Made by a program: the position numbers and the translations under genes | Notes under the pieces: generated by a model | What the model was told of the DNA's origin: nothing | The model's database searches: none | Seen by the model: only the letters and a program-made list of their open reading frames with translations | Shown: positions 1-10,149 of the stretch, piece by piece | Numbering within the stretch: position 1 is the first letter of the stretch | Layout: each line of letters opens with the position of its first letter | NCBI GenBank assembly: GCA_022385755.1 | Contig: MU278359.1 | Coordinates: 186,001-250,000, forward strand | Reading direction: 5' to 3' | Length of the DNA: 64,000 bases | From: Trametopsis cervina | Taxonomy: Eukaryota; Basidiomycota; Agaricomycetes; Polyporales; Irpicaceae

Positions 1-3000
1 GTCTCCGCCAGACAATTTTAGGTTTTTCTGGAGAGAACAATGAGGTCAGCAGGTGACGCGCGCTATCAGATGACAACAGACTCACTAGTTGCTTCTTCAC
101 CGGTCTCAATTCTTCCTTGGTCGTCGCTTCATCCATAGAAGGGCTATAATGAAAGCGTTCATTAACATCGAAATCACATCGAGCACGTCATCACGGGTGA
201 CATACCACTCATCCTCTGACGACGAATCAGTGAATGTAGGTGTTGGCCTCCGCTTCCGCTTCTTGCTACTGCCCTCATCAATCGAAGCAACAGCTTCACT
301 CTCAGCTCGCCGTCTCGCAACGCTATACGATGTCGACGCAACCGGAGGTGGAGACAATGAGGTCTTGTATCCCCCACTGGACTTGCGCTGCAGCGTGCTC
401 TCAATCGCGCGTATCTTCTCATCATGTTCGCGGAGTATGCCGAGGAGGTAGTCTCCCCTCCTGACGAGATGAATGGCATTTGGTATAGGCTTCGTTGAGG
501 CATCTTCTCCCTTCTTCCCTTCCTCCAAGAAGAACTTGCCGTCCAGCCCCAGCTTGGGATCCTTCGCCATCGCCTCCCAGTTACCGAACCCATATAGGTA
601 CGCACCGACCAATAACATAGCATCTTCTTGAGGACCCCACCGCCCCGACCAGTTCAGCGTCGGGCGGATGTTATCTATGGGGATCTGCCACTGATACACA
701 TCGTCCATGTCGCTGAGATATCTGAAGAGCACTTGCAGGTCTCGATGGCGAGAGAGGACCGTTTCAGCATTGATGTTGCCGACGTTGTTATACTGGACGA
801 GGACCGCCTTGCTCTTCTGTGCGTTCGTCAGCGTCTCGCCCGCCGCGATGCGCGCACGTTTTTCTGAGTTATTCTCCTCGACTGCCCGCGCGCAGAGGTC
901 GATGATATCGTCCGCAGTATCGATGATCATGCCCCGGTTCTTGTCTTGCAGTTTCGCCTCAGCAACCTTGTGATGTGACACAGGGGAAGGTCAACCTCAC
1001 GTCCACAAAGAAAATGAACTAGACCACTTACGATAACATCATATCGCTGCCGAACGTCTCCCCACCGCTGCAGACTACGAATGAGCACTCTCACGTCTCG
1101 CTCCTTGAGCTCCATGGCCTTCTGGCTGGCGGTCTTCCGCTGAGGAGCAGGGTGTTTCAGCTTCTTGGGGGCGGGAGCAGGCGCAGGCACCTCTACATCC
1201 ATGCCTTCGTACGAAATAGGCGCGTGTGAACGTTTACGGTCCTTTGCATCCCTTTCCTGCGCGGCTAGCTCATCGGCCTTGCGCTTCTCTTCGTCCAGCT
1301 CGAACTTCTGACGCTCTTCCAGGGGAATAATATCCTCCCAGCTCATGTCGTTCTTGACGTCGCTGATGTTCGCGAACTGGGCGAGGAAACCCTCACCGCC
1401 GAGGGACGTGCCGTCATTGTTCGACGCCAACGTCTCGTGGTGTTCCGCACGGTTCAGGATATCATCGAGATCCATCTCGTCCAACTTCTGGTTCTGCTGG
1501 CTATCATCCTTGTCGAAGCTGCACGGAAAGACAGTTCAGCCGGAAATGTCCATCGATACATGAGGGAAAGGCGGGGCGGAAGACACGTACATCCTCTGTG
1601 CACCGTACTTGAGGACGGCATGCAACTCATCCTTACTCAGATCAGCCGCCTTCGCAGTGTCCTTCGTAGCGCTAGTCGCCTTGGAGCTAAGGTGTGCTTG
1701 AGACGTGTCCATCTGGTTAATAACTGGACGACGGATCAGGGTCAGTGCCGGAATCGCGTGTGATATGTAACGTATGTATCTCACTGGCATACTCGAGAAC
1801 CATCTTCTTCTTCGCCCGCTCTAACACGTCCTCCTCCATCGTGTCCTTGCTCACAAACCGATACACGCTCACGTGCGACTTCTGGCCGATACGGTGCGCA
1901 CGTGCCATAGCCTGCAAGTCGTTTTGCGGATTCCAGTCACTCTGTATACCAGGCGCCACAGCAGCGGAGTAAGTATGATGAGAATGCGCGGCTCGCACGC
2001 CCTGGCTGCCGCAGCGGACAACGCAGAAACAATGCGGACGGGTGTAAGTATAAATCACTCACGTCAAATATAATGACCGTGTCCGCAGTCTCAAGGTTGA
2101 TACCCAACCCGCCGGCACGTGTTGAGAGCAAGAAGGCAAAGTCCGGCGACCCTGGAGCGTTGAAATGGGCGATAGACTTCTTCCGTGCCTCCGAGGAGAC
2201 CATGCCGTCCAACCGTTGGTGCTGATATCCCCGAAGAGACATGTAGTCGGTCAGGATATCGAGCATGCGTACCATCTGACTGAATATGAGAACGCGATGT
2301 CCGTCCTGCCGCAGCCGTGCGAGCAGTTTATCCAGCAAGACCATCTTCCCACTGCTCATCACGAGACCCTTCAACGTCTCCTCGGTGTTGTCTGTACGGG
2401 TTTCAGCGCCGTCAAAGAGATACGGGTGGTTCGCGGCCTTCTTCAACTCCATCGCTGGATCAGGCTCGGGTGAGTCATGGTACATTGTCGCACGTGAATG
2501 TCAGGTGCTCACCGATGTTCAGCAGGCTGATGTTGTTGTTCCCGTTTGCGCTCTTCACGAGGCCTTGGAAGTTCTAAAGGTAGCAGTCAGTGACAACGCA
2601 CGATGTTATGGGCAGAACCAATAAGAACCTTGGTCAAAATGTTCTTGTAGAAATGGGTCTGGAGGGCGCTCATCTCGACTCGCAGAATACGCTCGCTCTT
2701 TGTCGGCAAGGAGGTCAAAACGTCCTTCTTCAGACGCCTTAGCATGAGAGACTCCAGCTGCTTATGCAGCTCCTTGATCTTATGCTCATGATCCACATCA
2801 TTAAGATCGAACTCGTTCGACAGCTGGACTGTTCGCGCAACCAGGACAATTGTGAGTCAGTCAGTTCAGGTAAGCTCAAACCAGTATTGAGCGATAATAC
2901 GTACACTTTTCGGGCATCAGGAAGTGCATCAGCGACAACAGCTCTACGCGGGATGAGTTTAGCGGATGGGTGGAAACTACGTTGTATCTCACCTTTGACA

Positions 3001-4965
3001 TTGTTCTGCAGCGGTGTGCCGGTGATGAGCACCTTGGAGGCAGCTGGGAACGACCGGAGAGCTTCATATAGCTGCGATTCCGAGTTCTTGAGCCGATGGG
3101 CCTATTCAAACATTCTGTGTGAGTTGGGAACGCACAGGCTGTGGCACAATCTGCTCACCTCGTCAACAGCCAGTACCTGCCACTTTATGTCTCCGAGCTC
3201 CTTCGCATCGCGCAAGGTGATTTCGTAGGTCGTAAGGAGGACGTTCATCTTCAGCTTCTTATTCGAGGGCCCAAACTCGTAAGTGCGGATGACCTCCCGC
3301 GCAGCGGCGGTTCCAATGTAGGTGATAACATTCATGTCCGGTGCCCAGGTGGCGAACTGCGATTGCCAAGCAGTGATGGTGGAAAGAGGGACGATAACCA
3401 AGAAAGGGCCATATTGGCGCATCGTGTGGAAGAGATAGGAGAGGAACGCTACGCTTTGTACGGTCTGCAATGATTGAAAATCAGGGCTATCACACAGACC
3501 GCAAGACTATAGGGGAATACCTTGCCGAGACCCATCTCATCTGCGAGAATCCCATTCTCTCCCTTGGTCCAAAGATACGCAAGCCAGTTCAAGCCTGTGA
3601 GCTGGAAGTCTTTCAGTTCGCCACCAGTCGCGACGATATATTCTGGGTCTTCAGTAATCTTCTTGAACTGTGGTCTCTGGTTTCTTGGGTAAACTGCGCT
3701 CTTGTAGGGGAACTTTGCATCAGCCTCCCTCTGCCTGAATGCTTCGATCTCTTCCTTGGCAATCTGCCGGATCTCGTCTTGCAGCTCCCAGGTGCAATTC
3801 TCGTAGTTGAGATTGTTCCACTTTACGAAGTATTCAACCTGGCCCGAATCGTTCTCGCGCTGGGCTATCACCCGCTCTACCGTCTTGAAAGTCTCGAGCT
3901 CGTCTTTCTCGCGCTCCTTGTCGAGATACAACGCTTCCTTATCCTCCTGAGAGAGATCCGGTGCCCTGAGTCGCTCCTCGTACTGCTTGTACGCCTTTAT
4001 GTAGTTGTCGACCCGCTTAAGCCCCTTGAAACGTTTGAGGAACTCGTAGACCTCGTCCGTATTGTGCAGATGGGAGAATGTCTTCCATTTGATGTGGAAA
4101 CGCTGCTCGTAGCGCATAAGGTGAGTTCAAAGTGCAGCATATAACCAGACTTACGATATTCGTGAACCAGTTATCCTCCTGACCCAGTTCCGTATCCTCA
4201 TCCCTGCTGTGCCCCAGCACCATCTCAATCTCATCCTCCTCCTTCTGTGGGGCGGACGGGTCGGCATAGCCTCCGTGAATGACATCGTCGTCGTCAAATG
4301 CTTCAAAGTCCTGGACGTCGTCTACATAGTTGGGGACTTTGGTGCCGCGACTCGAGACACGAATCTCGTCGCCTGACGCGCGGGGCTTCTTCTTCTTCTT
4401 CGACTTTGCGCCGTAGTCCGAATCGGAATCAGAGGGGGAGTGGCGTGCCACTGCGCGCGGTTTGGCCGGTTTCTTCTTCTTAGAGGTGCTGGCGGACGGC
4501 TTCTTGGTAGGCTTGGCTGCGCCGTACTCGCCGTCCGCGTACGAGATGTCCTCCTCGTCTTCGTCGTCGGGTTCTGGGTCATCCTCATAACCCTGACACA
4601 TATACTTTATATGGGAATAGAGAGTAAACGCGCGAGCTTACCGAATCCTCTTCGTCCTTTACCTGCCACTAGCTGTCAATGAGGAACACAATGCGAGGAA
4701 CGGTGCGACGTACGGTGCGGTTGTTGTGGTAAGCGGAGGACGATGCGTGGTGGGCGGCGCTAGACGCTGCGGGTGGGTCGAGGTCGGAGTCGGTGCCTTC
4801 GTCAAGTTCACCGTCTGCGTCTGCATCTGCATCGGGGGCATGGCTTGCGTCGACGTCGGAGTCGACCTGCATGTTCTCGCTGCTGTCGTCGCTGCTGGGG
4901 CTAATGGGGTTGACGGGGGAGTCCATGAAGTTGTTGTCGTCGTCGTCGACGCCGGTGGCGGACAT
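1..4965 (-). CDS. CHD1: CHD1-type chromodomain helicase DNA-binding protein, C-terminus missing (runs off left edge)
   Basis: ATP-dependent nucleosome spacing enzyme of the nucleus. The ATG at 4965-4963 opens an Asp/Ser-rich acidic N-terminus (about 4965-4670), followed by a Lys/Ser-rich stretch (about 4600-4320), paired chromodomains (about 4260-3770), and the SNF2 ATPase with ADEMGLGK (about 3540) and the DEVSRL Walker-B-like segment (about 3150). The helicase C lobe follows (about 2480-1800; [11 protein letters not shown] and AHRIGQ motifs), then the SANT-SLIDE-like linker domain (about 1060-420, [21 protein letters not shown]). At least ten short introns are needed. The last two are well defined: donor GTATGT at 205 to an acceptor at 144, and donor GTGAGT at 85 to an acceptor at 28. 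These join to [11 protein letters not shown] and then KNLKLSGGD. The TGA at 106-108 is therefore in an unused frame, and the C-terminal CHD1 domain lies outside the window. Family call is firm; exact exon borders are inferred. Confidence 0.93.
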
Positions 4966-5975
4966 GGGAGAGGGGCGGAGGATGGTGGGGGGAAAGAGGA
5001 GGGCGATGGGGAGAGAGAGGAGGGCGATGGCGACGGTGATGGGGGAGGATGTTTTACGAGCGTCTTAGCCGACCACGGTTGGCACTGGCCCGGCGTCGGC
5101 TGGCCACGCGTGCGAACGCCAAAGAGCGAGACAGGCAGAGACGGCCAGAGACCCTTGGGCCCTCATCGTCACCGCCCGTGGCGAACTCCGACCCAACAGT
5201 ATCCATCAAAGGCATATCTCCCATTTCGAGCCGGCTCTGTCACGCTCACGCTCGCTGTCTGCCACGACATCAGAACACGTCCCGCGGCTGCTTTCCCCGT
5301 CGTTCTCCCTCGGTTTCTCCTCTCGTCGTCGCCCACCCCGCCGCACTCGCCGCTGCACCGCACCCGCGAAGGATTGTCTGCTATTGCACATCACGCACTC
5401 CACACAGCCCACGGGACGGCCGCGCGGTCGCCAGGCTCGGACCCTCGGTCACCGTCGCCGGCAGCGTCCAAGACGGCGGCAACGCCCGTCACCCGTCACA
5501 GCCCCGCTCATTGTCCTCAATGTCACGCTCTTATCGTCGTCGCCCTCGCACTCGTCTCCGTGCCCACTGCCCACTGCCCACCGCCGCTGCCGTCATGGGC
5601 ATCCCGGGCCCCCCTGTCTCCCAGAGACCACCCCCTCATCGCCACCCACACCCATGGGCCCCCGCGGCTATGTCACGCGTAACGCCCTAGCGCCATTGTC
5701 CGCCATCCTCGCCGTATCCCCCGGCCCATCGCTCCCTGTGCCCTACACGCCAAACACATGCATACTTCGCCGGCGTCCAGACCCGCAGTCGGTGAGTGCC
5801 CAGACGTGTGAATATATATATGCATTGCGTGCGTAGGTATATGCGACTAGATGTATGCGACTAACGAGTACGATAATACAATGGGTCCGTGTCAAGCAAG
5901 AGAGATATGCGCAGAACTAGATACCGTCCACCACCAGAGGAAAAAATGAAGCAAAGCAAAACAACAACGAAGCTT
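4966..5975. other. Intergenic, upstream of CHD1 and downstream of the aspartic protease
   Basis: About 1 kb of C-rich DNA with CCGTC/GCCGC runs and no family-recognisable protein. It should hold the CHD1 promoter and 5' UTR and the protease 3' UTR. Long open frames on the + strand here look like compositional shadows: low-complexity Arg/Pro/His-rich translations. No clear TATA box was seen. Confidence 0.5.
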
Positions 5976-7676
5976 TTAGTACCGACGAGCAGGACGATAC
6001 CTCTCGAACGGCTCGATATGCTCCAAGCCTCGCGGAGCAGGCGCATCCAACCGGTGGTACCGCTCCCGTCGCCGGCCCATGATGCAGTATATTATCGACA
6101 GAATGAGGATGAGGCCGAGCACCGCGCTGCCTGCAATGATATAGGGGAGGTACGGGTGTATGCGTTCTGCGAAGCTCTTGTCGTTGTCCGCCGGCCCCGT
6201 ACTGTTATCAGGAGGGACCACTGACGCGGGAAGTAGCTTGTAGTTGCCTGTGTCATCGATGCCCATGAGACGGACATTGACGAAATCAGAGTGCGCCTCT
6301 GCCCGGTCGCTGGTGAGGGGCAATAGCTGGATGTAAGGATCGGCCGTCTTGGACGAAGCGCCGTCCACGAAGTCTCCAAAGTTGATGAGGATGTAAGCGT
6401 TGCGTACTACCGGAACGAGATGATTAGTCGGGATGCATGGTGTCCGTAATGCAGAACTTGACACGTACAAAATGCCATACCCAGGATCATGTCGAAAGTC
6501 GACGCACTAGCAGTGGGGAGGCTGGGCTGGAAGGTACCCACGCACAGAGGGCTGCCCAGATCATCCTCGCGGTTCAACTCCAGCGTAGCGTCGAGCGGGT
6601 GTATTGGGAAGCTGATGTTGTGGAAAAGGAAGGTCACGTTCACTTCCGCACTGCAAGGTAGTGTGTAGGCTTGGCCAAAGCCAGTGACATTTTGGAACAC
6701 GGCACCAGGTATCCTGGCATAGATGGAATCGGCAATATGTCTGTCACGCAGGAGTTCAGCAGACACGCAGAATGAGAAAACGCAGCAGGACGTACTGTGA
6801 AACCTGGTTCAGTGAGAAGCCACTATCGAAGACTACTGCAGCCTGATTTTTCCCTATCCCCGACACATGCGACGTAATATTGATGTGTTGCCCATCCGGC
6901 CCAAGAATACCGTTCGTATCCAGTACACTCTGCCAGTGTTGGCCGCCCCTCGCGCGCACGTCTGACACAGGCAGCTTCGGCTGGCTCGTGATGTTTTCAT
7001 ATCCCTCGAGCACGCTGCCGATGGTGATATCTCCGGGGAACGGGTTGGTCGGGTCATCACTGCGCCCGAGATAGATCGTGAGGAAGTTGGGCGTCGACAT
7101 GTTGTCACGGAAGATGCGGTCAAGTGGCGCGTCGCCATTCTTGCTGTTCAGCGCGGTGTGGACCGACGACTCCAAGTTGGGACCAAGCCCTATGAGCCCT
7201 TGGCCGTCGGGATTGTCCCCGGAGGTATCAAGGATGAACGCTTGGTTCGTGATCGTGAACCCTTCGACCTCCATCTTGGCGGTGAGAATGGGTCCAGAGG
7301 CTCCCCCTATCGCATATTCTACCTTCGCGGTCTTGCCAGTGCTGCCAGCGCCGGGTACCTTTCCAGCCACCCAAAGATCAGAGCTATAAAGAACGCACAT
7401 ATGAGCCACGCTGCAGTTGTGTTAATACGCTGCCGCGCACCTTCCGGTATCGATTAACACAGGGAAGTCCACGCCGTTCAGGGAGATATTGGTGAAGTAC
7501 TTCAGGTCGCTCTCGTTCTGCAGGTCAGGCGTAGCCTGCCACATCTGTGCCCTGCGCTGCGCGCCATGCTCCCCGCGCGGCGTGCGCACGCCGTGTAGCT
7601 TAAGAGCCTCCGCTAGCGGAGACTGATGGAGTAGAAAGGAGAGACATAACGCCAAAGATGTTGCCAGAAACTGCAT
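5976..7676 (-). CDS. Pepsin-type (A1 family) aspartic protease with C-terminal membrane anchor
   Basis: Secretory-pathway endoprotease. The ATG at 7676-7674 starts a hydrophobic signal peptide (MQFLATSLALCLSFLL) followed by a short basic propeptide. The first catalytic motif is split by an intron: GATACCGGAAG, donor GTGCGC near 7441, acceptor near 7384, giving LIDTG-SSDLWVAG. The second catalytic Asp is in VVFDSGFSLNQVSQ (about 6830). The domain ends near 6180 and is followed by a Ser/Pro/Asp-rich stalk, one transmembrane helix (YIIAGSAVLGLILILSIIYC, about 6110) and a short basic/aromatic cytosolic tail ending ..RYRPARRY with TAA at 5976-5978. The tail anchor suggests a yapsin-like cell-surface or vacuolar protease; the substrate is unknown. 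Both catalytic aspartates are present. A LINE sits about 190 bp upstream of the start codon and may affect its promoter. Confidence 0.9.
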
Positions 7677-7852
7677 CGCACCCCGGCGGCAGCAATGTTT
7701 ATGTCGAGCGTAGCGGTCTCGGATCGCAAGAAAGGAGGCAGAAGAACAAGAAGAAAGACGAGCGAGCGTGAGGGGTTATTAAAATGCTGCGTGGCGGGGA
7801 GGCTGTGACGGACCCGATGAAGTCTATATTTGCGAGATGAGCGAGGCATCAA

Positions 7853-7865
7853 GCAGGCTCGGCAC
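7853..7865 (+). repeat. 5' target-site duplication of the LINE
   Basis: GCAGGCTCGGCAC, identical to the copy after the poly(A) tail at 18766-18778. With the two preceding A it reads 15 bp. It marks the 5' boundary; the element starts with GGGAGAATCG at 7866. Confidence 0.93.
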
Positions 7866-7872
7866 GGGAGAA

Positions 7873-8049
7873 TCGTGAGGAGGAACCACCACCATCGAAA
7901 AGTACAAAATACTTTTCTTGGGACATAACCTGTACCCTCGGTCCAGCATACGTGCTGGAACCATCTAGGATACATAACTATCCTAACATAGCTCTATGAA
8001 GAGCTCGGGGTTCCTCCTCGACACGACCTCGGCTATGCTGAGCGTGTCG
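7873..8049 (+). other. Multi-hairpin structured 5' leader RNA of the LINE
   Basis: Starting 7 nt inside the element, GAGGAGGAACC (7877-7887) is perfectly complementary to GGTTCCTCCTC (8009-8019). It can be extended by TCGT (7873-7876) to ACGA (8023-8026) across a small bulge. This 11-bp closing stem encloses four consecutive hairpins: GAAAAGTA/TACTTTTC (7897-7917), CCAGCA/TGCTGG with a TACG loop (7943-7958), TAGGATA/TATCCTA (7966-7985), and AGCTCT/AGAGCT with an ATGA loop (7990-8005). A fifth hairpin, CGACACG/CGTGTCG (8019-8049), follows and carries an inner CTCGGC/GCTGAG stem. The pairings are seen directly. That they form in the RNA, and their role (ribozyme, translation element, RNP assembly), is inference. 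Confidence 0.7.
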
Positions 8050-8878
8050 GTTGTACAATAAACGGTCTACCCTTCGGGAACCTGTACACACGCCTTCCCA
8101 ACGACAGCTTCACGAAACGTCAGAACGACTAGCCCTTCTACCAAAGAGCTCTGTGTCGCCTCCGACCTTGAGAACGCTGCCTCATCCAACTCCTAGCCCG
8201 ATCATGGGCCGGAAGGAGGACACCAACTTGCCTGGCACGCGAATGTGCCTCGTCATCCTTGACCCTACCTGTCTCAACCTAAGCTCATATCCCTGCCACC
8301 TGCTGCTACTACTAACACCGTAAACCTAAGGGTACCCCGAACAGAGCGAAGCCCCCCCACAAACCGTCGCACCAGACGTGGCACTGGCTCGAGCTTTCCC
8401 GATCCCCCCCGGGCTGACCCGTGTACCTCCGAATGACTCACCGACAGAACGGGCCGGCAACTAACGATCCGCTCCATCCACGTGTAAATCGTGACCTGAA
8501 CTCAGCTAAAGGCTGGAAATTATCTGTCCTCTGAATGAATGACTGCCGTCTGGACTACAGGCGGTATACCTAACATACTCTTCACTCATATACTGTCCTT
8601 ACGATGATCGGCTACCAATCCATGGGCCACGCATAACACCTCTTGACCTGCTCTAACGTAACCGCTACGCCACATAGCAATACGTAACCCCCCAACCAGG
8701 AACACTCGGATATGAGACATGCTGATACGCGAATGAATTCTCTCAGAAACATTTAAAACCAAACGTAAGGAAAACAGACCTTCAGTGTGCCCACACAACA
8801 GCTCCCAACCCCCACCTCCCTCACGGAGGTCACATACGTTTTCCAAAATCGATACTTCCTCCCACATCGAGCGCTGAA

Positions 8879-9466
8879 ATGCAACGACAAGGTTTCATAC
8901 AAACCACCCACGAGAATGTCTCTCGGTATGCTCACCTTTACACTGCCCATTGCATGGCCTGGAGACTCACGTACATGACCTTCAGCAGAGACTCCCCGCC
9001 TCCCGCTTATTCACGCTCTTACCCGGAAATGGACTGGACCTTCCAACCGATCCCGGTCTACAACATCGCCCCGTCCGGCCCGTTTGAGACCGCGCGGTCC
9101 CATGATCGCTACACGATTGACGGTCACCTGATCACCACCCTGGTAGTTCGAGGTTTCGATGCTGGAGAACGACTGCCGATATACGAAGTCACTCATGAAC
9201 CCGTAAGAAAAATCTCCTCCGGAAGCTACATCCAAATTGAGGACGAACAAGGAGCACCGCTGGAACCCCCAACCCAGATTCAAGGCATCTACGCATTCTA
9301 CTCCGATCAGACGGGTTTTTGGGCAGCGGATGAGGGAATGGCAGCGGACAGCATTTTCGCTGTCATCATCAATGATGAATGGTTCGAGAGAACGCCCAGA
9401 GAACGTATGATCCAATGGTTGACCAGAGGACTCTCACTCGACCTTCGTGCCCTCCCGTCACCGTAA
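8879..9466 (+). CDS. Unrecognised accessory ORF (195 aa) in the LINE 5' region
   Basis: Open frame from ATG 8879 to TAA 9464-9466 inside the retrotransposon, about 680 bp before ORF1. An internal Met at 8972 (MTFSRDSPPPAYSRSYPEMD) is an alternative start. The product has a Pro/Ser/Tyr-rich N-terminus and then a compact mixed-composition, acidic region (for example DRYTIDGHLITTLVVRGFDA, GFWAADEGMAADSIFAVIIN) that reads like a folded domain rather than low complexity. No signal peptide, membrane helix, zinc motif or known domain is recognisable. It shares the C-rich codon style of ORF1 and ORF2, which suggests it belongs to the element rather than to an interrupted host gene. Whether it is translated is unknown; it may be part of a longer spliced ORF. 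Confidence 0.55.
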   Translation: MQRQGFIQTTHENVSRYAHLYTAHCMAWRLTYMTFSRDSPPPAYSRSYPEMDWTFQPIPVYNIAPSGPFETARSHDRYTIDGHLITTLVVRGFDAGERLPIYEVTHEPVRKISSGSYIQIEDEQGAPLEPPTQIQGIYAFYSDQTGFWAADEGMAADSIFAVIINDEWFERTPRERMIQWLTRGLSLDLRALPSP

Positions 9467-10149
9467 ACTGCTCTGTACCCATTCCTACTACTTTCTCCCG
9501 TAGACTCGCGACCAGTAACGCACGATGTCCAGCAAGAACCCATCCTTCGAGCCCAGAGCGTTATCCCCTACTCTAACATAGCTGGCTTACGTACAAGTCA
9601 TTCTGTAACACTTTAGTGACGGTCCAGCCCTAATAACAACGTATATCACCCCATCACTGGATTGTGTGAAAAAACTTTAAAACTCCACAATCACCGAATA
9701 TCCCCGCTCGTCGCGACGACCTACTCAACAACATAACTGTAAACACCGTGTAGATGAACCCACGCCCAAGCTCTCTTGACACAGACCGTCCGCCACCAGG
9801 GTCGCCAACCAGTATCGCGTCGTCCCATATAGCTCAAGGCTCGGAGTACGATGTGGGGGTCACGTATGGTACGCCGTCCACCAGACTACCACTGACTCGC
9901 CTACCGCATACCGATGCCCTCACAGCACGGCAACACGAAGCGGACGAATGAAAACGCTACGTCCTAAACACACAACGGGCTATACCACTGGCGAGACCTG
10001 CATGACCCTGTCGAGGACCGAGCTCATGGTATAATGACCCTCAGCGGCAAGAATGCAGTCACAGAATATAAAAACGGCTGGAAAGGACGCTTTTCTCTAT
10101 CCCATCGCCAACGTAAAACTCACACCCAATACTGCTCGCCAACACAAAC
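9467..10149 (+). other. LINE region between the accessory ORF and ORF1
   Basis: About 680 bp with no recognisable domain. It contains a 65-codon ATG ORF at 9754-9951 (Pro/Ser/Thr-rich, unknown, low confidence), a third copy of AACATAGCT at 9575-9583, and a TATA-like motif at 10067-10073 upstream of ORF1. Confidence 0.5.
10067..10073 (+). promoter_or_regulatory. TATA-like motif inside the LINE, upstream of ORF1
   Basis: TATAAAA lies 83 bp before the ORF1 ATG at 10150, with a pyrimidine-rich stretch between. It could drive an internal transcript for ORF1, or be fortuitous; only transcript start mapping can tell. Confidence 0.35.

Noticed and set aside
106..200. CHD1 ending at the TGA at 106-108
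   Set aside because: A GTATGT donor at 205 and acceptor at 144 switch to a frame giving the conserved [11 protein letters not shown] segment, so the gene continues off the left edge.
4726..5682. 318-codon + strand open frame over the CHD1 N-terminus and promoter
   Set aside because: Antisense to the CHD1 acidic coding region; Val/Gly then Pro/Arg/His-rich low complexity with no domain. A compositional shadow.
7866..7960. Classical HDV-like or hammerhead ribozyme at the LINE 5' end
   Set aside because: No complement of the first 7 nt at the expected distance and no CTGATGA..GAAA core; the structure is reported instead as unclassified.
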